Of a stretch of DNA of 64,000 bases, positions 23,300 to 33,297 are shown piece by piece (position 1 is the stretch's first letter; every line of letters starts with the position of its first letter). This DNA comes from Flavobacteriaceae bacterium. GTDB taxonomy: Bacteria > Bacteroidota > Bacteroidia > Flavobacteriales > Flavobacteriaceae. The DNA is taken from positions 62,001 through 126,000 of the forward strand of contig JAUXPJ010000020.1 in the NCBI GenBank assembly GCA_030683815.1, given 5' to 3'. The position numbers were made by a program, and so were the translations under genes. Below the pieces are notes generated by a model. The model was not told the DNA's origin and ran no database searches. It was given only the letters and a program-made list of their open reading frames with translations.

Positions 23300-24643
23300 A
23301 TGAAAAATAAGTTAATAATCCTATTTATTTTATTGTCAATATCAATAAATGCACAACAAAAAATTAAAATTGATGGCGTAGCAGCTGTGGTTGGAAAAAA
23401 TGTTGTTTTAAATTCTGATATTGAAAAATTTAAACAAGAAGTTACCCAAAGAAGTGGCGGTAAAGTTACTATTTCTGACTGTGAGATGTTAGACGAAATT
23501 ATGACACAAAAACTTTTGGCACATCATGCAGTTATTGATAGTATGAAAGTTTCAGATGCTGAAATTCAATCTGAGGTTAACAGAAATATTACTTATTTTA
23601 AACAACAACTTGGTTCAATTGAAAAAGTTGTTGAAATGTATGGTTTTAATGATGAAGATGATTTAAAGAAAGAATTAACCATCATTCAAACAGAACAAAA
23701 TCTTATCAGAAAAGAACAAGAACATGTTACTGAAGGAATTGATGTTACTCCGGAAGAGGTGAGAACATATTTCAAAAGCTTAAAAGAAAAAAATGAACTT
23801 CCTGAATTTGGAGCTGAAATTGAGTTGGCACAAATAGTTCTTTATATTGAACCAACTGCTGAAGAAACGAATCGGGTAATAGAAAAACTTAAAATTATTA
23901 AGAAAGAGGTAGAAGCAGGAAGCAGTTTTAGAATGAAAGCGATTTTAAACTCCGACGATCCTGCCGTAGCTCAAAATGGAGGAAAATATACATTAACTCG
24001 TGAAAGTCCCTTTATAAAAGAGTTTAAAGAAATTGCTTTTAGTTTAGATGAAAAAGAAATTTCAGATCCATTTAAAACGCTTTATGGCTTTCACATCATT
24101 CAGGTTGAAAAAATCAGCGGACAGGAAATTGAGGTGAGACATATTTTAATTCAGCCACAAATTGCTGATGATGAACTGAATAAAGCTAAAAATTTATTGA
24201 CAGATTTAAAAGCAAAAATAATCAGCAGGGAAATGACCTTCGAAGAAGCAGTTAAAAAACACTCACAAGATGATGCTACCAAAAACAACAATGGTTTAAT
24301 TATAAATCCGCAGACCAATGATACTTCATTCGATTTAACACGTATGGATCCTGCTTTATATGCACATGTAAATCAGTTAAATACCAATGAAATTACAGAT
24401 CCTTTTTATGATGAAAACCCAGGTGCTGAAAAAATGTATAAAGTTATTTTGATGAAAAATAAAATTCCGGCACATACTGCAGATTTTTCAAAAGATTATG
24501 TAAAAATCCAGAGATTAACTTTACAACGTAAAAAAGAAGAAGCACTGGATAAATGGGCAAATAATAAAATTAAAGATACTTATATCAAATTAAATGATGC
24601 TTATAAGGATTGTAAATTTGATAAGAATTGGATTAAAAAATAA
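23300..24643 (+). CDS. surA: SurA-like peptidyl-prolyl isomerase
   Basis: I chose the ATG at 23300, one base after the previous stop, because the signal peptide (residues 1-19, ending SINA) starts there; an upstream frame from 23261 overlaps the neighbour. The 447-residue protein has the SurA order: N-terminal chaperone helices (IDGVAAVVGKNVVLNSDIEKF), a parvulin domain at about 168-270 (ELAQIVLYI ... GGKYTLTRESPFIKEF ... LYGFHIIQVE) and a second at about 275-385 (VRHILIQP). It serves outer-membrane protein folding in the periplasm. It closes the three-gene operon. Confidence 0.9.
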   Translation: MKNKLIILFILLSISINAQQKIKIDGVAAVVGKNVVLNSDIEKFKQEVTQRSGGKVTISDCEMLDEIMTQKLLAHHAVIDSMKVSDAEIQSEVNRNITYFKQQLGSIEKVVEMYGFNDEDDLKKELTIIQTEQNLIRKEQEHVTEGIDVTPEEVRTYFKSLKEKNELPEFGAEIELAQIVLYIEPTAEETNRVIEKLKIIKKEVEAGSSFRMKAILNSDDPAVAQNGGKYTLTRESPFIKEFKEIAFSLDEKEISDPFKTLYGFHIIQVEKISGQEIEVRHILIQPQIADDELNKAKNLLTDLKAKIISREMTFEEAVKKHSQDDATKNNNGLIINPQTNDTSFDLTRMDPALYAHVNQLNTNEITDPFYDENPGAEKMYKVILMKNKIPAHTADFSKDYVKIQRLTLQRKKEEALDKWANNKIKDTYIKLNDAYKDCKFDKNWIKK

Positions 24644-24668
24644 AAAAAGGAGCGAAGCTCCTTTTTTT
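24642..24668. terminator. bidirectional terminator between surA and rsmD
   Basis: AAAAAAAGGAGC pairs with GCTCCTTTTTTT across a tetraloop; it overlaps both convergent stop codons. Confidence 0.92.
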
Positions 24669-25209
24669 ATGGATTCAATTCAAAGAAACTAAACAAACTT
24701 CCGCCGTATTTTCTAGTATTTGAATGATTTGGATGATTTTCAAAATCAGTATTTTTTGAATGCTCAATAACTAAAATTCCATCATCATTTAACAACTTAT
24801 TTTGAAATACTGAATTAGCGATACTGTCAAATTGTAATTGTTCAAAATCATAAGGAGGATCAGCAAAAATAATATCAAATTGTTGGGAAGTTTTTTCAAG
24901 ATATTTAAAAATATCTGACTTTATTACAGTAATTGGGAAATCAAACTCTTTAGATGTTTGTTGTATAAATTTGGTACAACCCGCATTTTCATCAACAGAA
25001 ATAATTTGCTTAGCGCCGCGTGATCCAAATTCATAACTGATATTTCCCATTCCGGCACATAAATCTAAAACATGCAAACTTGAAAAATGATACCTATTAT
25101 TTAGTATGTTAAATAGTGATTCTTTAGCCAAATCAGTTGTTGGTCTGATAGGTAAATTTTTAGGCGCAGTAATTCGCCTCCCTTTGTATTTCCCTGAGAT
25201 AATTCGCAT
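24667..25209 (-). CDS. rsmD: 16S rRNA (guanine(966)-N2)-methyltransferase
   Basis: A 180-residue RsmD-family enzyme. The family start MRIISGKYKGRRI, RPTTDLAKESLFNIL (26-40), the SAM site LDLCAGMGNISYEFGSRGA and the catalytic FADPPYDF are all present. It methylates G966 of 16S rRNA in the 30S subunit. Its start abuts the stop of the DUF3822 gene. Confidence 0.95.
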   Translation of the reverse strand: MRIISGKYKGRRITAPKNLPIRPTTDLAKESLFNILNNRYHFSSLHVLDLCAGMGNISYEFGSRGAKQIISVDENAGCTKFIQQTSKEFDFPITVIKSDIFKYLEKTSQQFDIIFADPPYDFEQLQFDSIANSVFQNKLLNDDGILVIEHSKNTDFENHPNHSNTRKYGGSLFSFFELNP

Positions 25210-26054
25210 TAAAATTGATTTAAAACGATGAAATTTTGATGATTTGGGATGTTTTTAAGTATTTCTGATTGATATAAAAAATCATATTTTAAAAACTCAA
25301 TGTTTCTAACGTATTTATAAATTAGTTTGTATAAATCGCTGTGTTGATCAATATTGCCTAATAATATAATTTTGTCAGATTCTCTATCTAATTGCAGTTG
25401 TTCAAAAGTGAACAAAATAAAGTAACCAAAATCTTCAAGAGTATTTAATGCAAACGAATTGTAAAAAATAAGCTCATTTTGTTTAATTACAATAACTTCA
25501 AAATCGTTTTTTGAAACATGTACATAAAACCTTAATTCAGTATTATCTTTATTAAGATTTAATAGTTTCTCAACTAAAACAGTTGCAGCATGTTTGTAGT
25601 TAAAGGGTCCAAATTGATCTAAAAAGTAATTGGTGATATTTACATAAGGAATATAAACGTTCACCAAATTGTTCTTTTCTAATAGGTCATTCGCAATAAA
25701 ATCATTAGAAAGCACTTTGATATTATGTTGAAGATAACTTGCTGATAGTTGCTCATCAAAAAGTTCCAGCGGAACAAAAGTGTTTAATTTATTTTTAAAA
25801 GTAAGGTTTACAGATTGATATTGTTTTTGAAGCAATGGCTCTTCTGAAATAATTTGCTGAATATTTTTTAAAACATGATCTAAGGATGAATGATTTTCAA
25901 AATATTCAAAAGTATATAAAGCGGTAATTTCTTTTAAATCTTCATTTAAAATACAAAAAGAAAATCCATCCAAATTAATTTGGATGGATAAGTGACTGTT
26001 ATCAAGATAATTAAAGTCTAAATTATTATTAATTTTTTTTATCACCTGCGTCAT
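25209..26054 (-). CDS. DUF3822 family protein
   Basis: About 281 residues from the ATG at 26054; an alternative ATG at 26075 would add 7 residues and lengthen the overlap with the upstream gene. It has the DUF3822 layout: SIQINLDGFSFCIL at the start, YVHVSKNDFEVIVIKQNEL in the middle and a closing strand-rich part, which resembles an actin/hexokinase-like half. The function is unknown. In Bacteroidota it is a usual neighbour of rsmD, as here. Confidence 0.85.
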   Translation of the reverse strand: MTQVIKKINNNLDFNYLDNSHLSIQINLDGFSFCILNEDLKEITALYTFEYFENHSSLDHVLKNIQQIISEEPLLQKQYQSVNLTFKNKLNTFVPLELFDEQLSASYLQHNIKVLSNDFIANDLLEKNNLVNVYIPYVNITNYFLDQFGPFNYKHAATVLVEKLLNLNKDNTELRFYVHVSKNDFEVIVIKQNELIFYNSFALNTLEDFGYFILFTFEQLQLDRESDKIILLGNIDQHSDLYKLIYKYVRNIEFLKYDFLYQSEILKNIPNHQNFIVLNQF

Positions 26055-26754
26055 AAAATGGAGGCCAGTTGCCATTAGTGCTCACTTCTTCCAATGAACC
26101 TACAGAAATAAATGCACCTCGAACTTGTTCACCGCCAAAAGCTTCTTTCTCTTGTTTAACTAAAGGGAGATCCATACCGTGAAGTACAATAGCTTTATCA
26201 ACTTTAACTTCAAATACTGGAGACATTAATCCGGTTACTTTTTCTACCATTCCTAAAGAAATTGTGAATTTAGCTTCAGTTCCGGGAACGGTAAACATAT
26301 TTTTGTAATCTCTGCCTTCAAAAGATTTTTTAACATCTTCGTGGCCAATAGTATCGGTAACTTTTACATCAATATCAACTACAATTCCGCCACCGATATT
26401 TTTCTTTTGAACGACATATCTAGATTCTGTTAAAGGAAATCTTCCATTTTCAACAAAACTAATCAATTCTTGTTCGTTGTCAGTATATCTGCCTTTTACT
26501 TGGTAAAAAGCAACCTGAGCATCACGAATCATTTTTAAGTTATTAATAACTTTTTTATATCTTTTCTCTTTTTCTTGGTTAAAATTGATAGGACTCATGA
26601 TTCCATTATAAATTTTAAATCCAAGGAAAGCTATTGCTAGCCATAAAAATGCAGATAGAATCCATTGTTTATCTAAAGGCACATATTTAATTACTGTATA
26701 AGCTAAAAACGCCACAGCAATTATTGATACGATAATAATTAAAATTGTAATCAT
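26029..26754 (-). CDS. conserved hypothetical membrane protein (241 aa)
   Basis: Two transmembrane segments (about 3-22 and 31-50) are followed by a soluble domain (65-241) with a helical stretch (VINNLKMIRDAQVAFYQVKG) like the stalk of type II pilin-type proteins and then beta-rich sequence. I do not recognise a named family. It overlaps the DUF3822 gene at its 3' end by about 26 bp and heads the hypothetical-DUF3822-rsmD operon. Confidence 0.7.
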   Translation of the reverse strand: MITILIIIVSIIAVAFLAYTVIKYVPLDKQWILSAFLWLAIAFLGFKIYNGIMSPINFNQEKEKRYKKVINNLKMIRDAQVAFYQVKGRYTDNEQELISFVENGRFPLTESRYVVQKKNIGGGIVVDIDVKVTDTIGHEDVKKSFEGRDYKNMFTVPGTEAKFTISLGMVEKVTGLMSPVFEVKVDKAIVLHGMDLPLVKQEKEAFGGEQVRGAFISVGSLEEVSTNGNWPPFYDAGDKKN

Positions 26755-26865
26755 TTTTCTGGTTATTGTTTGTTATTGGATGTAGGCAAATCTACAAATT
26801 TTTTTCAATGCTAAAAATTTTTATGCATAAATCAATTTGTATCTTTGAGAAATTATTTTCAATTC

Positions 26866-28287
26866 ATGATTTACAACTCAAATAATTTTTTTAACCAGCT
26901 AACGAAATCTTTTCCGCATACACCTACCGATAGTCAACTTAATGCACTTCAGCTGTTGAGTGAGTATATTTTTTATCCCTCTAATGATTCTATTTTTGTT
27001 TTAAAAGGATTTGCCGGAACCGGTAAAACAACAACTATTTCTGCATTGGTAAATAGTTTATGGAAAATAAATAAACAAGCGGTTTTAATAGCTCCAACTG
27101 GTAGAGCTGCCAAAGTGATGTCTAATTATGCCAAGAAAAAGGCATTTACCATCCATAAAAAAATTTATTATCCGAAGAAAAATAAAAATGGCGGAATTCA
27201 ATTTACTCTACAACCCAACAAATATACAAACACCATATTTATAGTTGATGAGGCATCTATGATACCGGATGATTCTGGAAATGTACTGTTTGATACGGGT
27301 TCTTTGTTGAATGATTTAATTCAATTTGTTGATGCCGGTCATAATTGTAAAATAATATTTATTGGTGATGAAGCTCAATTACCACCTGTTAAATTGGATG
27401 TCAGTCCGGCATTAGATGTTGGGAAACTAGAAATTAACTATCAGAAAAAAGTATATGAAGCTTTGTTGAATGAAGTAGTCAGACAACAAAAAGATTCTGG
27501 AATTCTTGAAAATGCCACACAATTAAGAGAAATTTTAAATCAAAATTTGTTTGCTGATTTTAAGTTCGACCTGAAAACAAATGAAGTTCATAAAATTCAA
27601 GATGGTTTTGATTTACAGGAGCGAATTCAACAATCATATGATGAGTACGGAATTGACAATACAACTGTTATAGTTCGTTCTAATAAAAGAGCCAATATTT
27701 ATAACGAACAAATCAGAAATAAAATAAGAGGATTTGTCGGAGAAATTACCGCGGGTGATTATATCATGGTAGTAAAAAATAATTATTATTGGTTAAATGC
27801 TTCGGATGAAACCGATTTTATAGCCAATGGTGATATTTGCGAAGTTTTATCAATTTATAAATTCAAAGAACTTTACGGATTTAAATTCGCTGAAGTAAAA
27901 ATCAGAATGATAGATTATGATGAACTTCCTCCTTTTGATACCGTAATTTTATTAGATACTTTGACATCGGATACTGCTTCTTTGAGTTATGAAGAATCGA
28001 ATAAGATGTATCAGGAAATATCGTTGGATTATGCTCATATTAAAACAAAATACAAAAAATTGCAAGCTATTAAAACGGATAAGTATTACAATGCTTTGCA
28101 GGTAAAGTTCTCATATGCAGTTACTTGTCATAAATCGCAAGGAGGTCAATGGAAGAGTGTTTTTGTAGAACAGCCTTATAACGCATCATTAGAACAACCG
28201 GAATTTGTAAGATGGTTGTATACAGCTGTGACCAGAGCCGAAGAAAAATTGTATTTAATCGGATTTAATGATTCATTTTATGAGTAA
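26866..28287 (+). CDS. RecD-like ATP-dependent DNA helicase (UvrD-C2 type)
   Basis: I chose the ATG at 26866 (473 residues). An upstream TTG in frame at 26845 lies inside the -7 element TATCTTTG (26840-26847) and cannot be the start if that promoter is used. Walker A GFAGTGKTTT, VDEASMIP, GDEAQLPPV and the C-terminal YAVTCHKSQGGQW with a closing YTAVTRAEEKLYLI are all intact. It belongs to the small RecD2-like superfamily 1B helicases of Bacteroidota. It is a single gene, divergent from the hypothetical membrane protein gene. Confidence 0.9.
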   Translation: MIYNSNNFFNQLTKSFPHTPTDSQLNALQLLSEYIFYPSNDSIFVLKGFAGTGKTTTISALVNSLWKINKQAVLIAPTGRAAKVMSNYAKKKAFTIHKKIYYPKKNKNGGIQFTLQPNKYTNTIFIVDEASMIPDDSGNVLFDTGSLLNDLIQFVDAGHNCKIIFIGDEAQLPPVKLDVSPALDVGKLEINYQKKVYEALLNEVVRQQKDSGILENATQLREILNQNLFADFKFDLKTNEVHKIQDGFDLQERIQQSYDEYGIDNTTVIVRSNKRANIYNEQIRNKIRGFVGEITAGDYIMVVKNNYYWLNASDETDFIANGDICEVLSIYKFKELYGFKFAEVKIRMIDYDELPPFDTVILLDTLTSDTASLSYEESNKMYQEISLDYAHIKTKYKKLQAIKTDKYYNALQVKFSYAVTCHKSQGGQWKSVFVEQPYNASLEQPEFVRWLYTAVTRAEEKLYLIGFNDSFYE

Positions 28288-28348
28288 TTGGTCAATCAAA
28301 TTTGTTACTTTTATATTATAAAATTTAACTAACCTAAATTTATTAACT

Positions 28349-30481
28349 ATGAACAAGATGTCATTTTGTATAGGATTAACCATTATTTTTGGCATCACAT
28401 CTTGTAATCAAAACAATCCAATGGATAAAAATATACAACCGCCTGTTGCAGAAAAAATTGAAAAGAAATTAGAAATTCACGGTGATATCAGAATTGATCA
28501 TTATTATTGGTTAAATGAAAGGGAAAATCCGAAAGTTATAGCTTATTTAAATGCTGAAAATACTTATTATGACACTATAACATCACACACCAAAGCTTTT
28601 AAAAAAGAGCTGTTTGAAGAGATGAAATCTCGAATTAAAGAAGATGATGAAAGTGTGCCCTATTTTAAAAATGGATTTTACTATATCATTCGTTTTGAAA
28701 AAGGAAATCAATATCCAATATATGCCCGCAAAAAGGGAACTTTAGAAGCAAAAGAAAAGATACTTTTCAATGTCAATGAAATGGCTAAAGGTTCTGAATA
28801 TTATAAACTTGCAGGGCTTACTGTAAGTAAAGATAACAAATTGGCCTCATTTGGAGTTGATAAAGTTAGCAGAAGACAATTTACTTTACAATTCAAGAAT
28901 TTAGTAACAGGTGAAATTTATCCTGATAAAATTGAAAATACTACAGGTGGTGCAGTTTGGGCAAGTGATAACAGAACAATTTTTTATACTAAAAAAGATC
29001 CGGTTACTTTAAGAAGTGATAAAATTTATCAACATGTTTTAGGAACTGATGTTTCAAAAGATAAATTGGTTTATCATGAAAAGGATGAAACATTTAACAC
29101 TTCGGTAGGTATTACAAAATCAGAAAAATTTATCGTAATTGCTTCTTATAGTACTTTATCTACAGAATATCAATATTTAAACGCTGATAAACCAAGCGGT
29201 AAATTTAAAATAATTCAACCGCGTGAACGCGATTTAGAATACAGTGTAGAGCATTATGATGGTCATTTTTATATTCTCACTAATTACCAGGGTGCCAAGA
29301 ATTTTAAATTAATGAAAACACCGGAAACTGAAACTTCTAAAGAAAATTGGAAAGATGTAGTTCCGCATAGAGCCGATGTACTTCTTGAAGATATTTCGAT
29401 TTTTAAAAATTATCTGATTTTAGAAGAGCGAAATAACGGTTTAAATAAAATCAGAATCATCAAATGGGATGGAAGCGCCGATTATTATTTGCCTTTTGAT
29501 GAAGAAACCTATTCGGCTGGCGTGTATTACAATCCGGAGTTTGATACTGAAATTTTGAGATATAGTTATAATTCACTCACAACGCCTACCTCTGTAATTG
29601 ATTTTAATATGGATACCAAAGCCAAAGAAATCAAAAAAGAACAAGAAGTTTTAGGCGGAAAATTTGACAAGAAAAATTATGTAAGTGAAAGATTATGGGC
29701 AACAGCCCGCGATGGAAAAAAAGTAGCTATTTCACTAGTGCGTCATAAAAATACCAAACTCAACAAAAATACACCATTGTTATTATATGGGTATGGATCT
29801 TATGGATATACTTTGGATCCAAGTTTTAGCACCAATCGTTTAAGTTTGTTGGATCGCGGATTTATCTATGCCATTGCTCATATCAGAGGTGGTGAATATC
29901 TTGGAAGAGCATGGTATGAAGATGGAAAATTGCTTAAAAAAATGAATACGTTTACCGATTTTATTGATTGTGCAAAATTTTTAATCAATCAAAAATACAC
30001 TTCACCTAAACATTTATATGCTAACGGAGGTTCTGCCGGCGGATTGTTGATGGGTGCTGTGGTGAATATGAATCCTGAATTATTTAACGGTGTTATTGCA
30101 GATGTTGCTTTTGTTGATGTTGTAACTACCATGTTAGATGACAGTATTCCTTTAACGACCGCAGAATATGATGAATGGGGAAATCCAAATGATAAAAAGG
30201 ACTATGATTATATGAAATCCTATTCACCCTATGACAATGTGACTGCTAAAAATTATCCGAATATGTTGGTAACAACAGGCCTGCATGATTCACAAGTTCA
30301 GTATTTTGAACCGGCAAAATGGGTAGCCAAATTAAGAGAATTAAAAACAGATAAGAATATTTTGTTACTTCATACTAATATGGAAACTGGTCATGGCGGA
30401 GCATCAGGCCGATTTGATGCTTTAAAAGAAATAGCCATTGATTATGCCTTTTTATTTGACTTAGAAAATATTAAAAATTAA
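28349..30481 (+). CDS. S9 family serine peptidase (oligopeptidase B/prolyl oligopeptidase type)
   Basis: A 710-residue protein. The first 19 residues are a lipoprotein signal (ITSC, Cys19), so it is exported and probably periplasmic or outer-membrane bound. A beta-propeller fills about 95-430. The alpha/beta-hydrolase domain carries the triad Ser562 (GGSAGG), Asp647 (GLHDSQV) and His682 (GHGGASG). It cleaves short peptides after basic residues or proline; the closeness to oligopeptidase B ([15 protein letters not shown]) favours basic residues. It is 25 bp from the next gene. Confidence 0.9.
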   Translation: MNKMSFCIGLTIIFGITSCNQNNPMDKNIQPPVAEKIEKKLEIHGDIRIDHYYWLNERENPKVIAYLNAENTYYDTITSHTKAFKKELFEEMKSRIKEDDESVPYFKNGFYYIIRFEKGNQYPIYARKKGTLEAKEKILFNVNEMAKGSEYYKLAGLTVSKDNKLASFGVDKVSRRQFTLQFKNLVTGEIYPDKIENTTGGAVWASDNRTIFYTKKDPVTLRSDKIYQHVLGTDVSKDKLVYHEKDETFNTSVGITKSEKFIVIASYSTLSTEYQYLNADKPSGKFKIIQPRERDLEYSVEHYDGHFYILTNYQGAKNFKLMKTPETETSKENWKDVVPHRADVLLEDISIFKNYLILEERNNGLNKIRIIKWDGSADYYLPFDEETYSAGVYYNPEFDTEILRYSYNSLTTPTSVIDFNMDTKAKEIKKEQEVLGGKFDKKNYVSERLWATARDGKKVAISLVRHKNTKLNKNTPLLLYGYGSYGYTLDPSFSTNRLSLLDRGFIYAIAHIRGGEYLGRAWYEDGKLLKKMNTFTDFIDCAKFLINQKYTSPKHLYANGGSAGGLLMGAVVNMNPELFNGVIADVAFVDVVTTMLDDSIPLTTAEYDEWGNPNDKKDYDYMKSYSPYDNVTAKNYPNMLVTTGLHDSQVQYFEPAKWVAKLRELKTDKNILLLHTNMETGHGGASGRFDALKEIAIDYAFLFDLENIKN

Positions 30482-30506
30482 CAAAAACCTATTTATTAAT
30501 ACATTA

Positions 30507-31541
30507 ATGATACACGATTCAATTTACAGAAATATCTTAGAATTAATAGGAGATACCCCTATTGTTCAACTTCAAAAAATAACAAAAGAATTACCAGGCA
30601 CTTTTTTAGCAAAGTTAGAATTTTTCAATCCCGGTAATTCAATGAAGGATAGAATTGCACTTCATATCATTGAAAATGCAGAACAAAAAGGTCTTTTAAA
30701 ACCCGGAAGTACTATTATAGAAACGACCTCTGGTAATACAGGTTTTAGTATTGCGATGGCTTCTATAATTAAGGGATATCATTGTATTTTGGCAGTAAGT
30801 TCAAAATCATCGACAGATAAGATTGATATGTTAAAAGCGATGGGAGCAAAAGTGTATGTTTGTCCGGCCAATGTTCCGGCCAATGATCCACGCTCATATT
30901 ACGAAGTTGCCAAACGATTACATCAAGAAACACCCAATTCAATTTACATCAATCAATATTTTAATGAATTGAATATAGAATCACATTATGCCACTACCGG
31001 TCCGGAAATATGGGAGCAAACGCAAGGTAAAATTACCCATTTGATCGCTGCTAGCGGAACTGGCGGAACTATTTCAGGCTCAGCACGTTATTTAAAAGAA
31101 AAAAATCCAAATATTAAAATATTAGGAGTTGATGCTTATGGTTCTGTTATCAAAAAATATCACGAAACGGGTGAGCTTGATGAAAATGAAATTCATTCTT
31201 ACCAAATTGAAGGATTGGGAAAAAATTTAATTCCGACGGCTACTGATTTTAAAGTGATTGATCAATTTGAAAAAGTGACTGATGAAGACAGCGCTTTTAC
31301 AACGCGCGAGTTGGCATTAACTGAAGGTATTTTTGCCGGATATACAAGTGGAGCTATAATTCAGGCCATAAAACAATACGCTGCAAAAGGTTTTTTTGAT
31401 GAAAACAGTGTTGTTGTGGCAATTCTTCCTGATCACGGATCTAGATATATGAGTAAAGTTTTTAGTGATGAATGGATGAACAATCAAGGGTTTTTGAAAC
31501 AAAGAAAATTAGAATCACAAGAGGTTATTTACATTGAATAA
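30507..31541 (+). CDS. cysteine synthase-family PLP enzyme, candidate cysteate synthase
   Basis: This 344-residue fold-type II PLP enzyme has the PLP lysine K47 in [11 protein letters not shown], the phosphate-binding TSGNTG (74-79) and the GTGGTISG loop near 183-190. The family makes cysteine, cystathionine or related beta-replacement products. In place of the usual SVKDR it has NSMKDR, which is typical of the cystathionine-synthase-like branch. Its downstream neighbour is an alpha-oxoamine synthase, and this pairing is what is known for sulfonolipid (capnine) synthesis, where a cysteine-synthase homologue makes cysteate from sulfite. I therefore list cysteate synthase as a candidate; cysteine synthase or cystathionine beta-synthase remain possible. 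Confidence 0.85.
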   Translation: MIHDSIYRNILELIGDTPIVQLQKITKELPGTFLAKLEFFNPGNSMKDRIALHIIENAEQKGLLKPGSTIIETTSGNTGFSIAMASIIKGYHCILAVSSKSSTDKIDMLKAMGAKVYVCPANVPANDPRSYYEVAKRLHQETPNSIYINQYFNELNIESHYATTGPEIWEQTQGKITHLIAASGTGGTISGSARYLKEKNPNIKILGVDAYGSVIKKYHETGELDENEIHSYQIEGLGKNLIPTATDFKVIDQFEKVTDEDSAFTTRELALTEGIFAGYTSGAIIQAIKQYAAKGFFDENSVVVAILPDHGSRYMSKVFSDEWMNNQGFLKQRKLESQEVIYIE

Positions 31542-31651
31542 ATATTTTCTGTTCCTAAATAATCAATTTAAAACTGATAATTAATCTGATAAAAAATTAC
31601 TTAATTTGTACCAATTAAAAAAGTAAAATACGATTTAAAAATAAAGCTATT

Positions 31652-32896
31652 ATGACTGATTTATTTGACAGAATTTATAAAGATAAAGGTCCCTTAGGAA
31701 AATGGGCAAAACAAGCTGAAGGATATTTTATCTTTCCCAAATTAGAAGGTCAAATTTCCAATAAAATGCATTTTAACGGCAAAGAAGTAATCACTTGGAG
31801 CATCAATGATTATTTAGGGTTAGCCAATCATCCTGAAGTTAGAAAAGTAGATGCACAAGCTGCACAAGATTACGGAATGGCATATCCAATGGGTGCTAGA
31901 ATGATGTCTGGTCACACCAAATACCACGAACAATTAGAGCAAGAATTAGCTGCTTTTGTACAAAAAGAAGCTGCCTATTTATTAAACTTTGGATATCAAG
32001 GAATGGTTTCAACTATTGATGCGTTGGTTTCTAAGAACGATGTAATAGTTTATGATGTAGATTCTCATGCTTGTATTATTGACGGTGTTCGTTTACATCA
32101 TGGAAAACGATTTACTTATATGCACAATGATATTGCAAGTTTTGAGAAAAATTTACAACGGGCAACTAAAATGGTTGAAGAAACCGGTGGAGGAATTTTA
32201 GTAATTACCGAAGGCGTTTTTGGAATGCGTGGTGAGCAAGGAAAATTGAAAGAAATCATTGCTTTGAAAGAAAAGTATAATTTTAGAATATTAGTTGATG
32301 ACGCACACGGGTTTGGAACTTTAGGTAAAACAGGTGCTGGAGCAGGTGAGGAGCAAGGAGTTCAAGATGGAATTGATGTTTATTTTTCTACTTTTGCAAA
32401 ATCAATGGCCGGAATTGGTGCTTTTGTAGCAGGTGATAAAGAGGTAATTCAATTCTTACAATATAATTTACGTTCTCAAATATTTGCAAAATCGTTACCA
32501 ATGCCAATGGTACTAGGTGCTCTTAAACGATTAGAGATGATACGTACAATGCCGGAATTAAAAGAGAAACTCTGGGAAAACGTAAATGCTTTACAGAACG
32601 GTTTAAAAGAAAATGGATTTAATATTGGCAGCACAAATACCTGCGTTACACCAGTTTATTTAGAAGGCGAAATTCCTGAAGCAATGGCTATGGTACATGA
32701 TTTAAGAGAAAATTATCGAATTTTCTGTTCTATTGTGGTGTATCCCGTAATTCCAAAAGGGATGATTTTACTGCGTTTAATACCAACGGCAATCCATACC
32801 TTAGAAAATATAACTGAAACAATAAATGCTTTCTCATCAATAAGAGAGAAATTAGAAAAAGGTATTTATAAAAGAGTAGTCGCTTCTATGATGTAA
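31652..32896 (+). CDS. alpha-oxoamine synthase: serine palmitoyltransferase-like, candidate cysteate acyltransferase
   Basis: This 414-residue fold-type I PLP enzyme has H139 (DSHAC) stacking on the cofactor, D216-D217-A-H-G, and the Schiff-base lysine K250 in FSTFAKSMAG. The family condenses an amino acid with an acyl thioester (SPT, KBL, BioF). No other biotin genes are near, and the N-terminus (about 48 residues before the core, KGPLGKWAKQAEGYF) is of the Bacteroidota SPT type. It would make the long-chain base of sphingolipids or, with cysteate, of sulfonolipids such as capnine. It is 110 bp after the cysteine-synthase-like gene, with only a weak promoter-like TTAATTTG at 31601 between them. 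Confidence 0.85.
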   Translation: MTDLFDRIYKDKGPLGKWAKQAEGYFIFPKLEGQISNKMHFNGKEVITWSINDYLGLANHPEVRKVDAQAAQDYGMAYPMGARMMSGHTKYHEQLEQELAAFVQKEAAYLLNFGYQGMVSTIDALVSKNDVIVYDVDSHACIIDGVRLHHGKRFTYMHNDIASFEKNLQRATKMVEETGGGILVITEGVFGMRGEQGKLKEIIALKEKYNFRILVDDAHGFGTLGKTGAGAGEEQGVQDGIDVYFSTFAKSMAGIGAFVAGDKEVIQFLQYNLRSQIFAKSLPMPMVLGALKRLEMIRTMPELKEKLWENVNALQNGLKENGFNIGSTNTCVTPVYLEGEIPEAMAMVHDLRENYRIFCSIVVYPVIPKGMILLRLIPTAIHTLENITETINAFSSIREKLEKGIYKRVVASMM

Positions 32897-32910
32897 ATAA
32901 CCTAAATAAA

Positions 32911-32931
32911 GACACTATCCTGTAAAGTGTG
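32911..32931. repeat. IS256-type terminal inverted repeat remnant
   Basis: GACACTATCCTGTAAAGTGTG resembles the terminal repeat of IS256-family elements. It lies 29 bp outside the end of the transposase remnant, at the position expected for that end. The other end of the element is not found. Confidence 0.6.
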
Positions 32932-32959
32932 TAAATTTAAAATACCAAGGTTTAACTTT

Positions 32960-33176
32960 TTAATTAAAGTTGAACCTTTTTTTAAGTATAGTTAAAAATT
33001 GATTAAGAATAATATCCCAATTTTGAGTTGGCATCGACCATTTTTGCCTGCTTCTCTTACGGCTAAAAAACGGACTTCATAACGACTTCATCGGCAGGGA
33101 AAGACAACTTATTTTTTAGTGTACTTTTTAATCTCACCATTCAGATTTTCAATCAGGCTAGTGGTATATATAATTT
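32960..33176 (-). pseudogene. IS256-family transposase remnant (C-terminal piece)
   Basis: Reading the minus strand from about 33176 gives IYTTSLIENLNGEIKKYTKK, then, after single-base shifts in A/T runs, NKLSFPADEVVMKSVF, AVREAG, and WSMPTQNWDIILNQFLTIL, ending at the stop near 32960. This is the C-terminal part of an IS256-type transposase. At least three frameshifts break it, all in homopolymer runs, and the N-terminal two-thirds are missing. The remnant cannot be active. Confidence 0.8.
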
Positions 33177-33182
33177 GTTTAA

Positions 33183-33297
33183 TTTGTATTTATTTTTAAA
33201 GGTGTCAATTACCGAAAGCATCGTATGTCCTTCAAAAATATCATACGCCAACGGATATCCATTTTTACTCACCAAAAGTCCTAAAACAATTTGTGAG
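33183..33297 (-). pseudogene. IS1634/IS4-type transposase fragment
   Basis: An open stretch of 38 codons on the minus strand reads NSQIVLGLLVSKNGYPLAYD then IFEGHTMLSVIDTFKNKYK. This matches the central region of DDE transposases of the IS1634 group; the usual repeat of the FEG motif appears to be deleted. It directly adjoins the IS256 fragment, so one element probably inserted into or recombined with the other. It has no start and no catalytic completeness. Confidence 0.65.

Noticed and set aside
26845-26865. TTG start for the RecD-like helicase
   Set aside because: The TTG is part of the -7 element TATCTTTG, so it is upstream of the expected transcription start.
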